From the NCBI GenBank assembly GCA_034189125.1, contig JAXHVB010000077.1:1-36066 (forward strand): 36,066 nucleotides of DNA, in the 5' to 3' direction. The position numbers and the translations under genes were made by a program. The notes under the pieces are model-generated. The model was not told the DNA's origin and did not search any database. It saw only the letters and a program-made list of their open reading frames with translations. Below, piece after piece: positions 8,052 to 15,768 of the stretch. Each line of letters opens with the position of its first letter. Positions within the stretch are counted from its first letter, which is position 1. This stretch comes from UBA5862 sp002408105. GTDB lineage: Bacteria; Pseudomonadota; Gammaproteobacteria; Pseudomonadales; UBA5862.

Positions 8052-8128
8052 TGGTCGGGACGGCAGGATTTGAACCTGCGACCACCACACCCCCAGTGTG
8101 GTGCGCTACCAGGCTGCGCTACGCCCCG
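8052..8128 (-). tRNA. tRNA-Pro (GGG)
   Basis: A 77-base cloverleaf on the minus strand. The acceptor stem CGGGGCG/CGTCCCG has one G-T pair. The anticodon stem CCACA/TGTGG holds loop CTGGGGG with anticodon GGG, and the T-loop is TTCAAAT. CCA is encoded at 8052-8054. It lies downstream of the merR-like gene, a neighbourhood also found in Pseudomonas as I recall it. Confidence 0.97.
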
Positions 8129-8171
8129 ATGCTGGCGTTTTCGCGCGGTGGTCAACCACGCGAGCGGCCGT

Positions 8172-8200
8172 ATTCTACCTGAAAGGCCGAAGCGGGGAAA
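8172..8200 (-). promoter_or_regulatory. Probable promoter for tRNA-Pro
   Basis: The minus strand reads TTTCCC, 17 bases, TAGAAT, about 43 bases before tRNA-Pro. The -10 is the same TAGAAT used by the tRNA-Val and valS promoters. The -35 matches only three of six consensus bases. A GTGGTTGACCAC inverted repeat lies between it and the tRNA. Confidence 0.5.
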
Positions 8201-8276
8201 CGCGGCTGGACCGTTCCGGCCAGATGCCTTTGCCTGCCAAATCCGCACCGCCCATGGCACACCAGGAGCCGCACGC

Positions 8277-8636
8277 TCAGTCACGCAGCAAGCTGCGCAT
8301 CGCTTCGAGTTCATCAATGGTCTGGCGCAGAAGCTGCTGGTACTGGCCCAAGTCGACGCGCGTTTCCGGGCTCGTCAGGCGCTGGCGTGCGCCAGCTATG
8401 GTGTACCCCTCGTTGTACAGCAGGGCTCGAATTTGACGAATCAATAGCACGTCTTGACGCTGGTAGTACCTACGGTTGCCTCGCCGCTTGACTGGATCAA
8501 GCTGTGCAAATTCCTGCTCCCAGTAGCGCAGCACGTGGGGCTTCACCTCACAGAGCTCCGCCACCTCACCGATGGTGAAGTACTTTTTTCCAGGAATGCT
8601 TGGCAGGTCCGTGTTACTCGGACTCAGGTCCGACAT
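8277..8636 (-). CDS. MerR-family transcriptional regulator
   Basis: Protein of 119 residues. An N-terminal winged-helix MerR DNA-binding domain is clear: KYFTIGEVAELCEVKPHVLR around residues 18-37, then RGNRRYYQRQDVLLIRQI. A short C-terminal helix follows (dimerisation). There is no metal-binding Cys pattern, so it is not a MerR/CueR-type metal sensor. It belongs to the orphan MerR-like proteins that follow ihfA in many gammaproteobacteria. The ATG at 8636 lies inside the last codons of ihfA, a 23-base overlap, so it is probably coupled to IHF-alpha synthesis. Its target genes are unknown. Confidence 0.92.
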   Translation of the reverse strand: MSDLSPSNTDLPSIPGKKYFTIGEVAELCEVKPHVLRYWEQEFAQLDPVKRRGNRRYYQRQDVLLIRQIRALLYNEGYTIAGARQRLTSPETRVDLGQYQQLLRQTIDELEAMRSLLRD

Positions 8637-8925
8637 GGGCTTCCACGCGTGTTTTGAGTTTCTGACCAGCGCGAAATGTCACCACCCGGCGGGCCGTGAT
8701 CGGGATTTCCTCACCGGTCTTCGGGTTGCGACCTGGCCGCTGGCGCTTGTTACGCAGCTCAAAATTCCCGAAGCCCGAAAGCTTGACCTGTTCGTCGCGA
8801 GTCAGAGCGACACGGATTTCCTCAAAGAACAGTTCAACGATCTCCTTGGATTCGCGTTTGCTGAACCCAAGTTGTTCGTATAGATGCTCTGCCATCTCAG
8901 CCTTGGTGAGGGCTCCGGGCTTCAT
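8614..8925 (-). CDS. ihfA: Integration host factor subunit alpha
   Basis: DNA-bending nucleoid protein of 103 residues that pairs with IHF-beta (not in this window). The sequence opens MKPGALTKAEMAEHLYEQLG. The DNA-binding arm RPGRNPKTGEEIPI and the GFGNFELRNK core are intact, and the length is normal. A ribosome binding site GAGGTGATC precedes the ATG at 8925. The gap to pheT is 6 bases, and the 3' end overlaps the merR-like gene. The pheS-pheT-ihfA arrangement is standard for gammaproteobacteria. Confidence 0.97.
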   Translation of the reverse strand: MKPGALTKAEMAEHLYEQLGFSKRESKEIVELFFEEIRVALTRDEQVKLSGFGNFELRNKRQRPGRNPKTGEEIPITARRVVTFRAGQKLKTRVEAHVGPESE

Positions 8926-8931
8926 TCAAGA

Positions 8932-11310
8932 TCACCTCAACGTCGCCGCACATCGATCTTGGACAAGCGCGACCACTTGGTCCACAGCAGCTTGAACTTC
9001 AGAGTCCACAAGGGTGCGCGAACGGTCCCGCAACGTCAAGCCCAAAGCGATACTTTTCCTTTTAGGATCAATGCCTTCGCCCTGATACAGATCAAAAACA
9101 CTGAGCTGCTCAAGCAGAGGACCGGCGCCTTCCTCAACGGCTTCGCGAAGCCGATCGTAAGGCAAATCGACGTCCACCAAAAACGCAAGGTCGCGGCGCA
9201 CGCTCGGAAACCGCCCCAACGGTTGGTGGGATGGGACCCGAGCGCGGAGCAGGGGTTCAACCGCCAACTCGAACAGAAATACGGGCTGATCGATCTCCCA
9301 GCTGGCTGCCAGCTTCGGGTGCAGGGCCCCGAGCCAGCCTACAGATTCATCCTCACGCAAGACCTGGGCCGTCTGGCCAGGGTGCAGCGCTGGATGGACA
9401 CCGGCAACAAAACGAAACGCATCGAACTCGCCGGTTCCTCGAAGGAGGCGCTCAACGTCCCCCTTCGCATCAAAGAAATCGACACCCTCTGCCGCGTCCG
9501 TCCAGCCTTCAGGCCAGCGACTCCCGGTGGCAGCCCCGGCGATCACCGGCTCCTGCCGCAGCCCGTCGCCAAGCGGCAGAAACCGCAGCCCAGTCTCAAA
9601 CAGGCGAACACGCGGCTGTTGGCGGTTCAGGTTATAGCTCACCGCTGGCAGCAAGCCGGACCACAGGGTGGTGCGCATCACCGACATATCAGCGGACATC
9701 GGGTTCTGTAGCTGGAGTGGTGCTGGGCCACCCAGGGCTTGCTCCACCACCGGGTCAACAAAGCTGTAGGTGATGGCCTCTTGGTAGCCGGTTGCCACCA
9801 GCAGGTCACGCAGGGCCCGCGTTGATCTCAGGGTTTCGGAAGTCACTGGAGGGCGCAGCGGTCCAGCAGGAAGAGACACCGGGATCTGGTCGTAGCCGTA
9901 AAGCCGTCCGACCTCCTCGACCAAGTCCTCCTCAATGGCCAAATCAAACCGGTGGGTCGGCGGTGTCACCGCCCAGGTCGAACCCGCGGTGTCGTCCACA
10001 GCCGCCCCCATGCGCTGCAGCAGGCCACGGACGAAGCTGGCCTCCAGACCTGGCAGACCCAGCAGCCGCCGGATGCGCTCAATTCGCAACGGAATGCGAG
10101 TCGGCGACGGGAGTCCTTGAGGGTCGCTGACTTCGACAATCGGGCCCACTGTGCCACCCACCAACTGAACCAGCAGTTCGGTTGCGCGCTCAAGCGCGCG
10201 TCGGGGCAACTCAGGGTCGACCCCACGCTCGAATCGATGCGCCGCCTCGCTCTGCAAACCGAACCTACGCGCTCGGCCGGCGACCACTTCGGGGATAAAA
10301 TGAGCGCATTCCAACACCAGGTTGCGGGTGTTTGCGCCTACGCCCGAATTGGCGCCACCCATGACGCCTGCCATCCCCAGTGCGCACTCATTGTCAGCGA
10401 TCACGAGCACGCTCGAATCCAGCTCCAACGCCTTGCCATCCAGTGTGCGCAGTTGCTCCTGGGCCCGCGCGCGACGTACCCGCAACGCACCGGACACCTG
10501 ATCCGCATCGTACGCATGCATCGGTTGACCGAGTTCAAGCATGACGTAGTTGGTTACGTCCACCACAGGGTCGATGCTGCGAAAACCCGAGCGCCGCAGG
10601 CGTTCCCGAATCCAGATCGGCGTGACTGCGTTCGGCAGGTCGATTGCGGACAACGACCTGGCCAGAAACCGCGGGCATGCCTGCCAGTCATCCACCTGGA
10701 CATCTGGCCGCACCGTTGAGCTGACCTCAACGCAAACTGGGTCTGGACCCTTGAATGGCTGGTCCGTGATCAGCCCCACCTCTCTGGCCAGGCCGAGTAT
10801 CGACAGACAGTCCGCGCGGTTGGGGGTCAGGTCCACTTCGATGACTGTATCATCAAGGCCCAAGTAGTCCGACAGAGGCACGCCGGCCGGTGCGTCGAGC
10901 GGAAACTCCCAAAGGCCATCGATGGCATCCTCGAACCCCAGCTCGCTGGCCGCGGCCAGCATACCGGCAGAGCCTTGACCCCGAATCTGTGCGGCCTGGA
11001 TGAGGGTGCCATCAGGCAGCTGTGCGCCAGGGCGCACCAACGGGACCTTGATTCCGACGCGAACGTTCTCGGCGCCACAAACCACTTGGACCCTTTGGGT
11101 CCCGTCATCGACTTGGCACACCCGCAGTCGCTCAGCATCTGGGTGTGGAGCCGTCGCAACCACCTCTGCGACCACAACATCCGACACCACACCAGAGACT
11201 GGCTCCACCGCGTCGACCTCGAGCCCAGCCATCGTGAGACGCCGCGCCAACGTCTCAGTATCGACGCCGGGGTCAATCCATTCGCGCAACCAGGCTTCAC
11301 TGAATTTCAT
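8932..11310 (-). CDS. pheT: Phenylalanine-tRNA ligase beta subunit
   Basis: Beta chain of the alpha2-beta2 phenylalanyl-tRNA synthetase, 792 residues, normal length. The N-terminal EMAP/OB-type tRNA-binding domain spans about 40-150 (DVVVAEVVATAPHPDAERL, CGAENV). The B3/B4 editing domain and B5 follow (PTHRFDLAIEEDLVEEVGRLYGYD near 460). The C-terminal ferredoxin-like anticodon-binding domain begins near 695 (FPSVRRDLAFLVD). The ATG at 11310 gives the canonical MKFSEAWLREW. It lies 48 bases after pheS and 6 bases before ihfA in the same operon. Confidence 0.98.
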   Translation of the reverse strand: MKFSEAWLREWIDPGVDTETLARRLTMAGLEVDAVEPVSGVVSDVVVAEVVATAPHPDAERLRVCQVDDGTQRVQVVCGAENVRVGIKVPLVRPGAQLPDGTLIQAAQIRGQGSAGMLAAASELGFEDAIDGLWEFPLDAPAGVPLSDYLGLDDTVIEVDLTPNRADCLSILGLAREVGLITDQPFKGPDPVCVEVSSTVRPDVQVDDWQACPRFLARSLSAIDLPNAVTPIWIRERLRRSGFRSIDPVVDVTNYVMLELGQPMHAYDADQVSGALRVRRARAQEQLRTLDGKALELDSSVLVIADNECALGMAGVMGGANSGVGANTRNLVLECAHFIPEVVAGRARRFGLQSEAAHRFERGVDPELPRRALERATELLVQLVGGTVGPIVEVSDPQGLPSPTRIPLRIERIRRLLGLPGLEASFVRGLLQRMGAAVDDTAGSTWAVTPPTHRFDLAIEEDLVEEVGRLYGYDQIPVSLPAGPLRPPVTSETLRSTRALRDLLVATGYQEAITYSFVDPVVEQALGGPAPLQLQNPMSADMSVMRTTLWSGLLPAVSYNLNRQQPRVRLFETGLRFLPLGDGLRQEPVIAGAATGSRWPEGWTDAAEGVDFFDAKGDVERLLRGTGEFDAFRFVAGVHPALHPGQTAQVLREDESVGWLGALHPKLAASWEIDQPVFLFELAVEPLLRARVPSHQPLGRFPSVRRDLAFLVDVDLPYDRLREAVEEGAGPLLEQLSVFDLYQGEGIDPKRKSIALGLTLRDRSRTLVDSEVQAAVDQVVALVQDRCAATLR

Positions 11311-11358
11311 AGGGCTACTCGCTTTGGGGCGCTATCGATGGGGGACGGAAGGTCGTGC

Positions 11359-12372
11359 TCAGAATTGGGCGAGAAAACGCAGGTCGTTCTCGAAAAACAT
11401 GCGCAAGTCGTCCACGCCATAGCGAAGCATCGCCAGACGCTCAACGCCCATACCAAACGCGAACCCAGAGAAACGTTCCGCGTCCACTCCGCCGGCAGCA
11501 AGCACCTTGGGGTGCACCATGCCGCATCCCATGACTTCAAGCCACCCCGTGTGTTTGCACACTCGGCACCCACCGCCTCCGCAGAGCACGCACTGCATGT
11601 CCACCTCGGCGGACGGTTCAGTGAACGGGAAATAGGAAGGACGAAAGCGCACGCCGAGGTCCTGCTCAAAAAACGTTCGGAGAAACGCGCTTACCACCCC
11701 TTTCAGGTGGGCAAAGCTGATGTCCTGGTCCACCATCAAGCCTTCTACCTGATGGAACATGGGGGTGTGCGTGACGTCGGAATCACACCGGTAGACCCGA
11801 CCGGGACAAATGATGCGGTGGGGGGGCTGCTGCGCCTCCATCACTCGAATCTGCACCGGCGATGTATGGGTTCGAAGCAAGCGGTCCGGAGCAAAGTAAA
11901 AGGTATCGTGCATCGCCCGGGCCGGGTGGTGCGCAGGGATGTTCAGCGCCTCGAAGTTGTGAAAGTCATCCTCAACTTCCGGGCCCTCGGCAACGGCAAA
12001 GCCCATGCCCGTAAAGAACGACTCAATTCGATCCAGGGTGCGCGTCACAGGGTGCAACGCGCCGGGCCGTGGGCCACGGCCCGGCAGGGTGACGTCAATG
12101 CGCTCCTTCTTCAGCAGCGCGTCGATCGTCCGCTGCTCGATTTCCTGCCTGCGCGACTCCAGCTCCTGCTGCAGTTGAGTTTTGGCGGCGTTGATGCGCG
12201 CGCCCGCGTCGGGTCGTTCTTCGGCTGGCAACGTCCCGAGCTGCTTGAGCTGCTCGGTGAGGCGGCCTTTCTTCCCGAAGAAGCGCACGCGAACCTGGTC
12301 GAGTTCTGCAGCTTCGGTCGCCGCCTGCATCGCCGCCCGCGCTTCGGTTACCAATTGCTCAAGGTGCTGCAT
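11359..12372 (-). CDS. pheS: Phenylalanine-tRNA ligase alpha subunit
   Basis: Catalytic alpha subunit of 337 residues, normal for proteobacteria. The N-terminal coiled coil (1-90) binds tRNA. The class II core shows EGPEVEDDFHNFEALN (motif 1 region), the LLRTHTSP loop, YRCDSDVTHTPMFHQVEGL (motif 2) and GFAFGMGVERLAMLRYG (motif 3). The protein ends RFLAQF. The ATG at 12372 follows an 89-base spacer after rplT that holds a hairpin with a U tract (12390-12416), so pheST expression is probably set by read-through. The ribosome binding site GGATGG is about 12 bases upstream and is not strong. Confidence 0.98.
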   Translation of the reverse strand: MQHLEQLVTEARAAMQAATEAAELDQVRVRFFGKKGRLTEQLKQLGTLPAEERPDAGARINAAKTQLQQELESRRQEIEQRTIDALLKKERIDVTLPGRGPRPGALHPVTRTLDRIESFFTGMGFAVAEGPEVEDDFHNFEALNIPAHHPARAMHDTFYFAPDRLLRTHTSPVQIRVMEAQQPPHRIICPGRVYRCDSDVTHTPMFHQVEGLMVDQDISFAHLKGVVSAFLRTFFEQDLGVRFRPSYFPFTEPSAEVDMQCVLCGGGGCRVCKHTGWLEVMGCGMVHPKVLAAGGVDAERFSGFAFGMGVERLAMLRYGVDDLRMFFENDLRFLAQF

Positions 12373-12389
12373 AGAAAAAACCCATCCAC

Positions 12390-12416
12390 AAAAAAGGGAA
12401 GCCTACACTTCCCTTT
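12390..12416 (-). terminator. Intrinsic terminator or attenuator between rplT and pheS
   Basis: On the minus strand AAAGGGAAG-TGTAGG-CTTCCCTTT forms a perfect 9-bp stem with a 6-base loop, and the T run continues to six bases. It sits between rplT and pheS, where E. coli has the pheM leader and attenuator. A second run of six T lies just before the pheS start. Confidence 0.8.
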
Positions 12417-12461
12417 CTTCGCTGCTCGCAGGCTGTAAGGCCTCCCGACTTGATTGCCTTG

Positions 12462-12821
12462 CTAGGCAGCCAAAGCACCCCGAGCACGCTCGGCCAAAGC
12501 CGCGAACGTCTCTTGATCGTGAACCGCGATGTCGGCCAGCATCTTGCGGTCAACTTCCACCGACGCCTTGTTCAAGCCATCGATGAGCCTGCTGTAACTG
12601 AGGCCGTGCTGGCGGGCCGCAGCGTTGATGCGGGTGATCCACAGTGAACGGAATTGCCGCTTGCGCTGGCGACGGTCACGGTATGCATACTGCCCAGCCT
12701 TGGTAACGGCTTGGGTGGCAACCCGGTAACTGCGGCTGCGCGCACCATAGTAGCCTTTCGCTTGCTGAAGAACCTTCTTGTGCCGGCGTCGTGCCTGCAC
12801 ACCTCGTTTTACCCGTGGCAT
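12462..12821 (-). CDS. rplT: 50S ribosomal protein L20
   Basis: Large-subunit assembly protein of 119 residues, standard length, beginning MPRVKRGVQARRRHKKVL. The basic N-terminal extension and the conserved GYYGARSRSYR and SLWITRINAAAR blocks are present. A consensus ribosome binding site AGGAGG lies five bases before the ATG. It is 43 bases after rpmI. In E. coli L20 represses rpmI-rplT translation. I could not identify the RNA operator here. Confidence 0.98.
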   Translation of the reverse strand: MPRVKRGVQARRRHKKVLQQAKGYYGARSRSYRVATQAVTKAGQYAYRDRRQRKRQFRSLWITRINAAARQHGLSYSRLIDGLNKASVEVDRKMLADIAVHDQETFAALAERARGALAA

Positions 12822-12864
12822 AACAACCTCCTAAGAACCAATCCGTAAACGCCCAATTGCCGGC

Positions 12865-13062
12865 CTATTTCAGGTAGGGCAACATCCGCTCGACCAATGG
12901 CTGATCCGCAGGAGTCAGGTGGTGCATTGGGCGGAGATGACGCTTCCGCTTGGTGCTCTTCTTGGTGAGGATGTGGTTTTTGAAGGCTTGCTTATGCTTG
13001 ATACCGCCTGCGGTTCTACGAAACCGTTTGGCGGCGCCTCGATTGCTTTTGATCTTCGGCAT
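12865..13062 (-). CDS. rpmI: 50S ribosomal protein L35
   Basis: Ribosomal protein of 65 residues, normal length, beginning MPKIKSNRGAAKRFRRT and ending RMLPYLK. The ATG at 13062 is preceded by GGAGTACCC. In-frame codons further upstream belong to the infC-rpmI spacer and are not L35. The 112-base spacer from infC is where an L20 operator would be expected, but no structure can be assigned by eye. Confidence 0.98.
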   Translation of the reverse strand: MPKIKSNRGAAKRFRRTAGGIKHKQAFKNHILTKKSTKRKRHLRPMHHLTPADQPLVERMLPYLK

Positions 13063-13174
13063 GGGTACTCCGCTCGTTTCTGGCCCGGCAGGCTCGACTG
13101 CATACGCGGTCGATTGACTTGAAGCGCTGCGCGGGGTCGATTTCTCTTTGTCGTGTTCTCTTCCGTCCTTGGCG

Positions 13175-13714
13175 TTATTTTTTCTTCTTGGGGGCAATGA
13201 CCATCGTCATTTGGCGCCCTTCCATCGTGGGGTGCTGCTCCACTGCACCAAACTCCGCCAAGTCTTCCTCGATTCGCGAGAGCAGCTCGGCACCCAGACG
13301 CTGGTGGGCCATCTCCCGCCCACGGAACCTCAGGGTTACCTTGGCCTTGTCTCCATCTTCCAAAAACCGCACCAGATTGCGCAATTTCACCTGATAGTCC
13401 GCTTCTTCGGTACCAGGGCGAAATTTCATCTCTTTGATCTGGGTGCGCTTTTGCTTTTTCTTGGCCGCTGCTTTTTGCTTCTTGGCCTCGAAAACATGCT
13501 TGCCGTAATCCATCACTTTGCAAACAGGCGGGTCGCCATCGGGGGCGATTTCGACGAGGTCCAAACTGACTTGGGCAGCAGCTTCCAGAGCATCCTGCAG
13601 CGACACCACCCCGATCTGCCCACCACTCGGGCCGATCAGTCGCACCACATTGGCGGTGATTTCGTCGTTGATGCGGTTTCGTTTGCTCTGGCCTTTGCCG
13701 GATGCGTTCTTGAT
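13175..13714 (-). CDS. infC: Translation initiation factor IF-3, AUC start
   Basis: IF3 binds the 30S subunit and rejects non-canonical start codons. The reading from ATC at 13714 gives 179 residues, matching the family length of about 175-180, and begins IKNASGKGQSKRNRINDEIT. The conserved N-domain (RLIGPSGGQIGVVS, DLVEIAPDGDPPVCKVMDYGK) and C-domain (RPGTEEADYQVKLRN, LRFRGREM) follow. The first in-frame GTG, at 13651 or 13648, would remove about 22 residues including RNRINDEI, which is normally present. GGAG lies 8 bases before the ATC. The gene starts 2 bases after the thrS stop and leads into rpmI and rplT. Confidence 0.96.
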   Translation of the reverse strand: MKNASGKGQSKRNRINDEITANVVRLIGPSGGQIGVVSLQDALEAAAQVSLDLVEIAPDGDPPVCKVMDYGKHVFEAKKQKAAAKKKQKRTQIKEMKFRPGTEEADYQVKLRNLVRFLEDGDKAKVTLRFRGREMAHQRLGAELLSRIEEDLAEFGAVEQHPTMEGRQMTMVIAPKKKK

Positions 13715-13726
13715 ATTCAGTTCTCC
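13712..13726 (-). promoter_or_regulatory. infC ribosome binding site and AUC start codon
   Basis: The minus strand reads GGAG, 8 bases, ATC. The GGAG is inside the last codons of thrS, and the thrS TGA lies between it and the ATC. Rare start codons on infC (AUU in E. coli) let IF3 repress its own translation. The same logic is expected here. Confidence 0.8.
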
Positions 13727-15642
13727 AAAGACACGCGGCCGCGTCGCGCAATGTCTTTCGACAGGAGGTCGACAAAGGCATCGAGGGACATCGCCCCCAA
13801 ATCTTCACCGCTCCGTGCGCGCACGGCCACTTGGTCGGATTCGCATTCTCGGTCGCCACACACCAGGATGTATGGGACCTTCTGCAAGGTGTGCTCGCGA
13901 ATTTTAAATCCAATTTTTTCATTTCTCAAGTCGGCAAACACCCGGACCCCCTTGGCTGCCAGTTGTCGCTCGACCCCTTGGCAGTACCCTGCCTGGTCAT
14001 CGGTGATGTTCGCCACAACGGCTTGAACCGGGGCCAACCAGGTCGGAAAGGCACCTGCATGGTGCTCAATGAGAATTCCAATGAATCGCTCGAAGGACCC
14101 GAGAATCGCTCGGTGCAGCATCACCGGGGTATGGCGCGCGCCGTCTTCACCCACGTATTGGGCGTCAAGTCGCGCTGGCATGGAAAAATCGACCTGGATG
14201 GTTCCACACTGCCAAACGCGCGCGAGGCAATCCCGCAGCGAAAATTCGATTTTGGGCCCATAGAACGCCCCTTCTCCGGGAAGCACCTCGTAGTCGAGTC
14301 CCTGCTGCTCCAGCGCCTCGGCAAGTGCCGCTTCAGCCTTGTCCCAGACTTCATCGGAACCCACCCGCGCTTGCGGGCGTGTGGACAGCTTGAGTTCGAC
14401 ATCGTCAAAGCCAAAGTCGCGATAGACGTCAAACAGCAGTGTGATAAAGCGCGCCACCTCTGCTTGAATGTCGTCCTCGCTGCAAAAAATGTGTGCATCG
14501 TCTTGAGTGAACGCGCGCACACGCATCAGGCCGTGCAGGGTCCCCGACGGCTCATTGCGGTGGCAGGAGCCGAACTCGGCCAACCGCAATGGGAGGTCGC
14601 GGTAGCTCTTGAGGCCCTGATTGAAAACCTGCACATGACAGGGGCAATTCATTGGCTTGACGGCGTAGTCCCGGCTCTCCGACTCGGTGCTGAACATTTC
14701 ATTGCCGAATTTATCCGCGTGGCCAGACCGCTCCCAAAGGCTGTAGTCGACCAGAGAGGGGGTGCGAATCTCCTGATAACCGTGTTCCCGCTGAACTCCA
14801 CGCATGTACTGCTCCACCACTTGGTAGAGCTGCCAGCCCTTGGGGTGCCAGAAGACCATCCCCGGCGCCTCCTCCTGCGTATGGAACAACTCCATTTGCT
14901 TGCCAATGCGCCTGTGGTCTCGCTTGGCGGCCTCTTCGAGCCGGCGCAGGTGCTGCTTCAATTGTTTCGGATTTGCCCAAGCTGTGCCATAGATGCGTTG
15001 CAGCATCCTGTTCTTGGAGTCGCCCCGCCAATAGGCCCCGGCCACCTTGGTCAAGCGGAAGGCTGTGAGCTTGCCCGTCGAGGGCACGTGGGGACCGCGA
15101 CACAGGTCGATGAACTGACCCTGCTGGTAAAACGAGAGGGGCTCGTGGCTGCCGATGTCCTTGATGATTTCGACCTTGTAGTGCTCACCGAGGCCCTCAA
15201 ACAAGCGGATGGCCTCCTCAGGGTCCATTAGGCTTCGCGAGACCCTCAGGTCGGCCGCAGCAAGCTCGTGCATCTTCGCCTCGATGCGCTCCAGGTCCTC
15301 AGGGGTGAAGGGGCGCTCAAAGGCAAAGTCGTAGTAGAACCCGTCATCAATCACCGGGCCGATGGTCACCTGCGCCGCGGGGAACAAGGATTTCACGGCC
15401 ATTGCCAGCAGGTGGGCGCAGGAGTGGCGGATGACTTCAAGGCCCGCATCGTCGCTCGGCGTGACGATTTCAACCGTCGCATCGGCGCCGATTTCGTGGC
15501 TCAGATCCACCAGGGAACCATCAACGCGACCGGCCACCGCCGCCTTGGCCAAACCAGGCCCGATCGACCCGGCAACTTCAGCCACCGTGATGGGCCGATC
15601 GAATGACTTCGTCGATTGGTCAGGGAGGGTAATGGTCGGCAT
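13717..15642 (-). CDS. thrS: Threonine-tRNA ligase
   Basis: Charges tRNA-Thr; 641 residues, normal length. The N-terminal TGS domain covers about 1-60. The editing domain shows HxxxH at His73/His77 and CRGPH at 181-185. The class II core contains the zinc cysteine in MNCPCH near residue 335 with its partner histidines, plus motif 2 (RNEPSGTLHGLMRVRAFTQDD). A C-terminal anticodon-binding domain follows from about 540. The ATG at 15642 has AGGAG eight bases upstream. It is the first gene of the operon running to ihfA. The leader is short, about 60 bases, unlike the long structured E. coli thrS operator. Confidence 0.98.
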   Translation of the reverse strand: MPTITLPDQSTKSFDRPITVAEVAGSIGPGLAKAAVAGRVDGSLVDLSHEIGADATVEIVTPSDDAGLEVIRHSCAHLLAMAVKSLFPAAQVTIGPVIDDGFYYDFAFERPFTPEDLERIEAKMHELAAADLRVSRSLMDPEEAIRLFEGLGEHYKVEIIKDIGSHEPLSFYQQGQFIDLCRGPHVPSTGKLTAFRLTKVAGAYWRGDSKNRMLQRIYGTAWANPKQLKQHLRRLEEAAKRDHRRIGKQMELFHTQEEAPGMVFWHPKGWQLYQVVEQYMRGVQREHGYQEIRTPSLVDYSLWERSGHADKFGNEMFSTESESRDYAVKPMNCPCHVQVFNQGLKSYRDLPLRLAEFGSCHRNEPSGTLHGLMRVRAFTQDDAHIFCSEDDIQAEVARFITLLFDVYRDFGFDDVELKLSTRPQARVGSDEVWDKAEAALAEALEQQGLDYEVLPGEGAFYGPKIEFSLRDCLARVWQCGTIQVDFSMPARLDAQYVGEDGARHTPVMLHRAILGSFERFIGILIEHHAGAFPTWLAPVQAVVANITDDQAGYCQGVERQLAAKGVRVFADLRNEKIGFKIREHTLQKVPYILVCGDRECESDQVAVRARSGEDLGAMSLDAFVDLLSKDIARRGRVSLEN

Positions 15643-15706
15643 GGGCCGCTCCTCAGTCAGTGGTGACCCCTACCAAAGGTCACGTGCAAGGGGGTTGGGG
15701 GGCCAA

Positions 15707-15734
15707 AGTATAATGGGTCCGCGCCAACTGTACA
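15707..15734 (-). promoter_or_regulatory. Candidate promoter for thrS operon
   Basis: The minus strand reads TGTACA, 16 bases, TATACT, about 65 bases before the thrS ATG. The -35 matches four of six bases and the -10 five of six. The same bases read on the plus strand give TATAAT (15709-15714), 54 bases before xdhC. No good -35 serves that direction, so xdhC may use a weak or activator-dependent promoter. Confidence 0.45.
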
Positions 15735-15768
15735 CTTCAATCAATCCGGCGCATTCCGAAGGACCCGC

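Noticed and set aside
10975..12438. Plus-strand open frame of 487 codons across pheS and pheT
   Set aside because: It is antisense to the unmistakable pheS and pheT genes. Its product is His/Arg/Val-rich and matches no family I recognise, as expected for a high-GC shadow frame.
12359..12553. Full-length Phe-leader peptide gene before pheS
   Set aside because: The frame begins inside rplT, has no start with a ribosome binding site between rplT and pheS, and its Phe codons overlap the terminator T run. It is kept only as a cautious finding.
13831..15231. Plus-strand open frame of 466 codons across thrS
   Set aside because: It is antisense to thrS, which carries all catalytic motifs. No ribosome binding site or domain is visible.
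15709..15714. Plus-strand TATAAT as a full promoter for xdhC
   Set aside because: No -35 hexamer matching more than two bases lies 16-18 bases upstream. The same bases form a better-supported minus-strand -10 for thrS.
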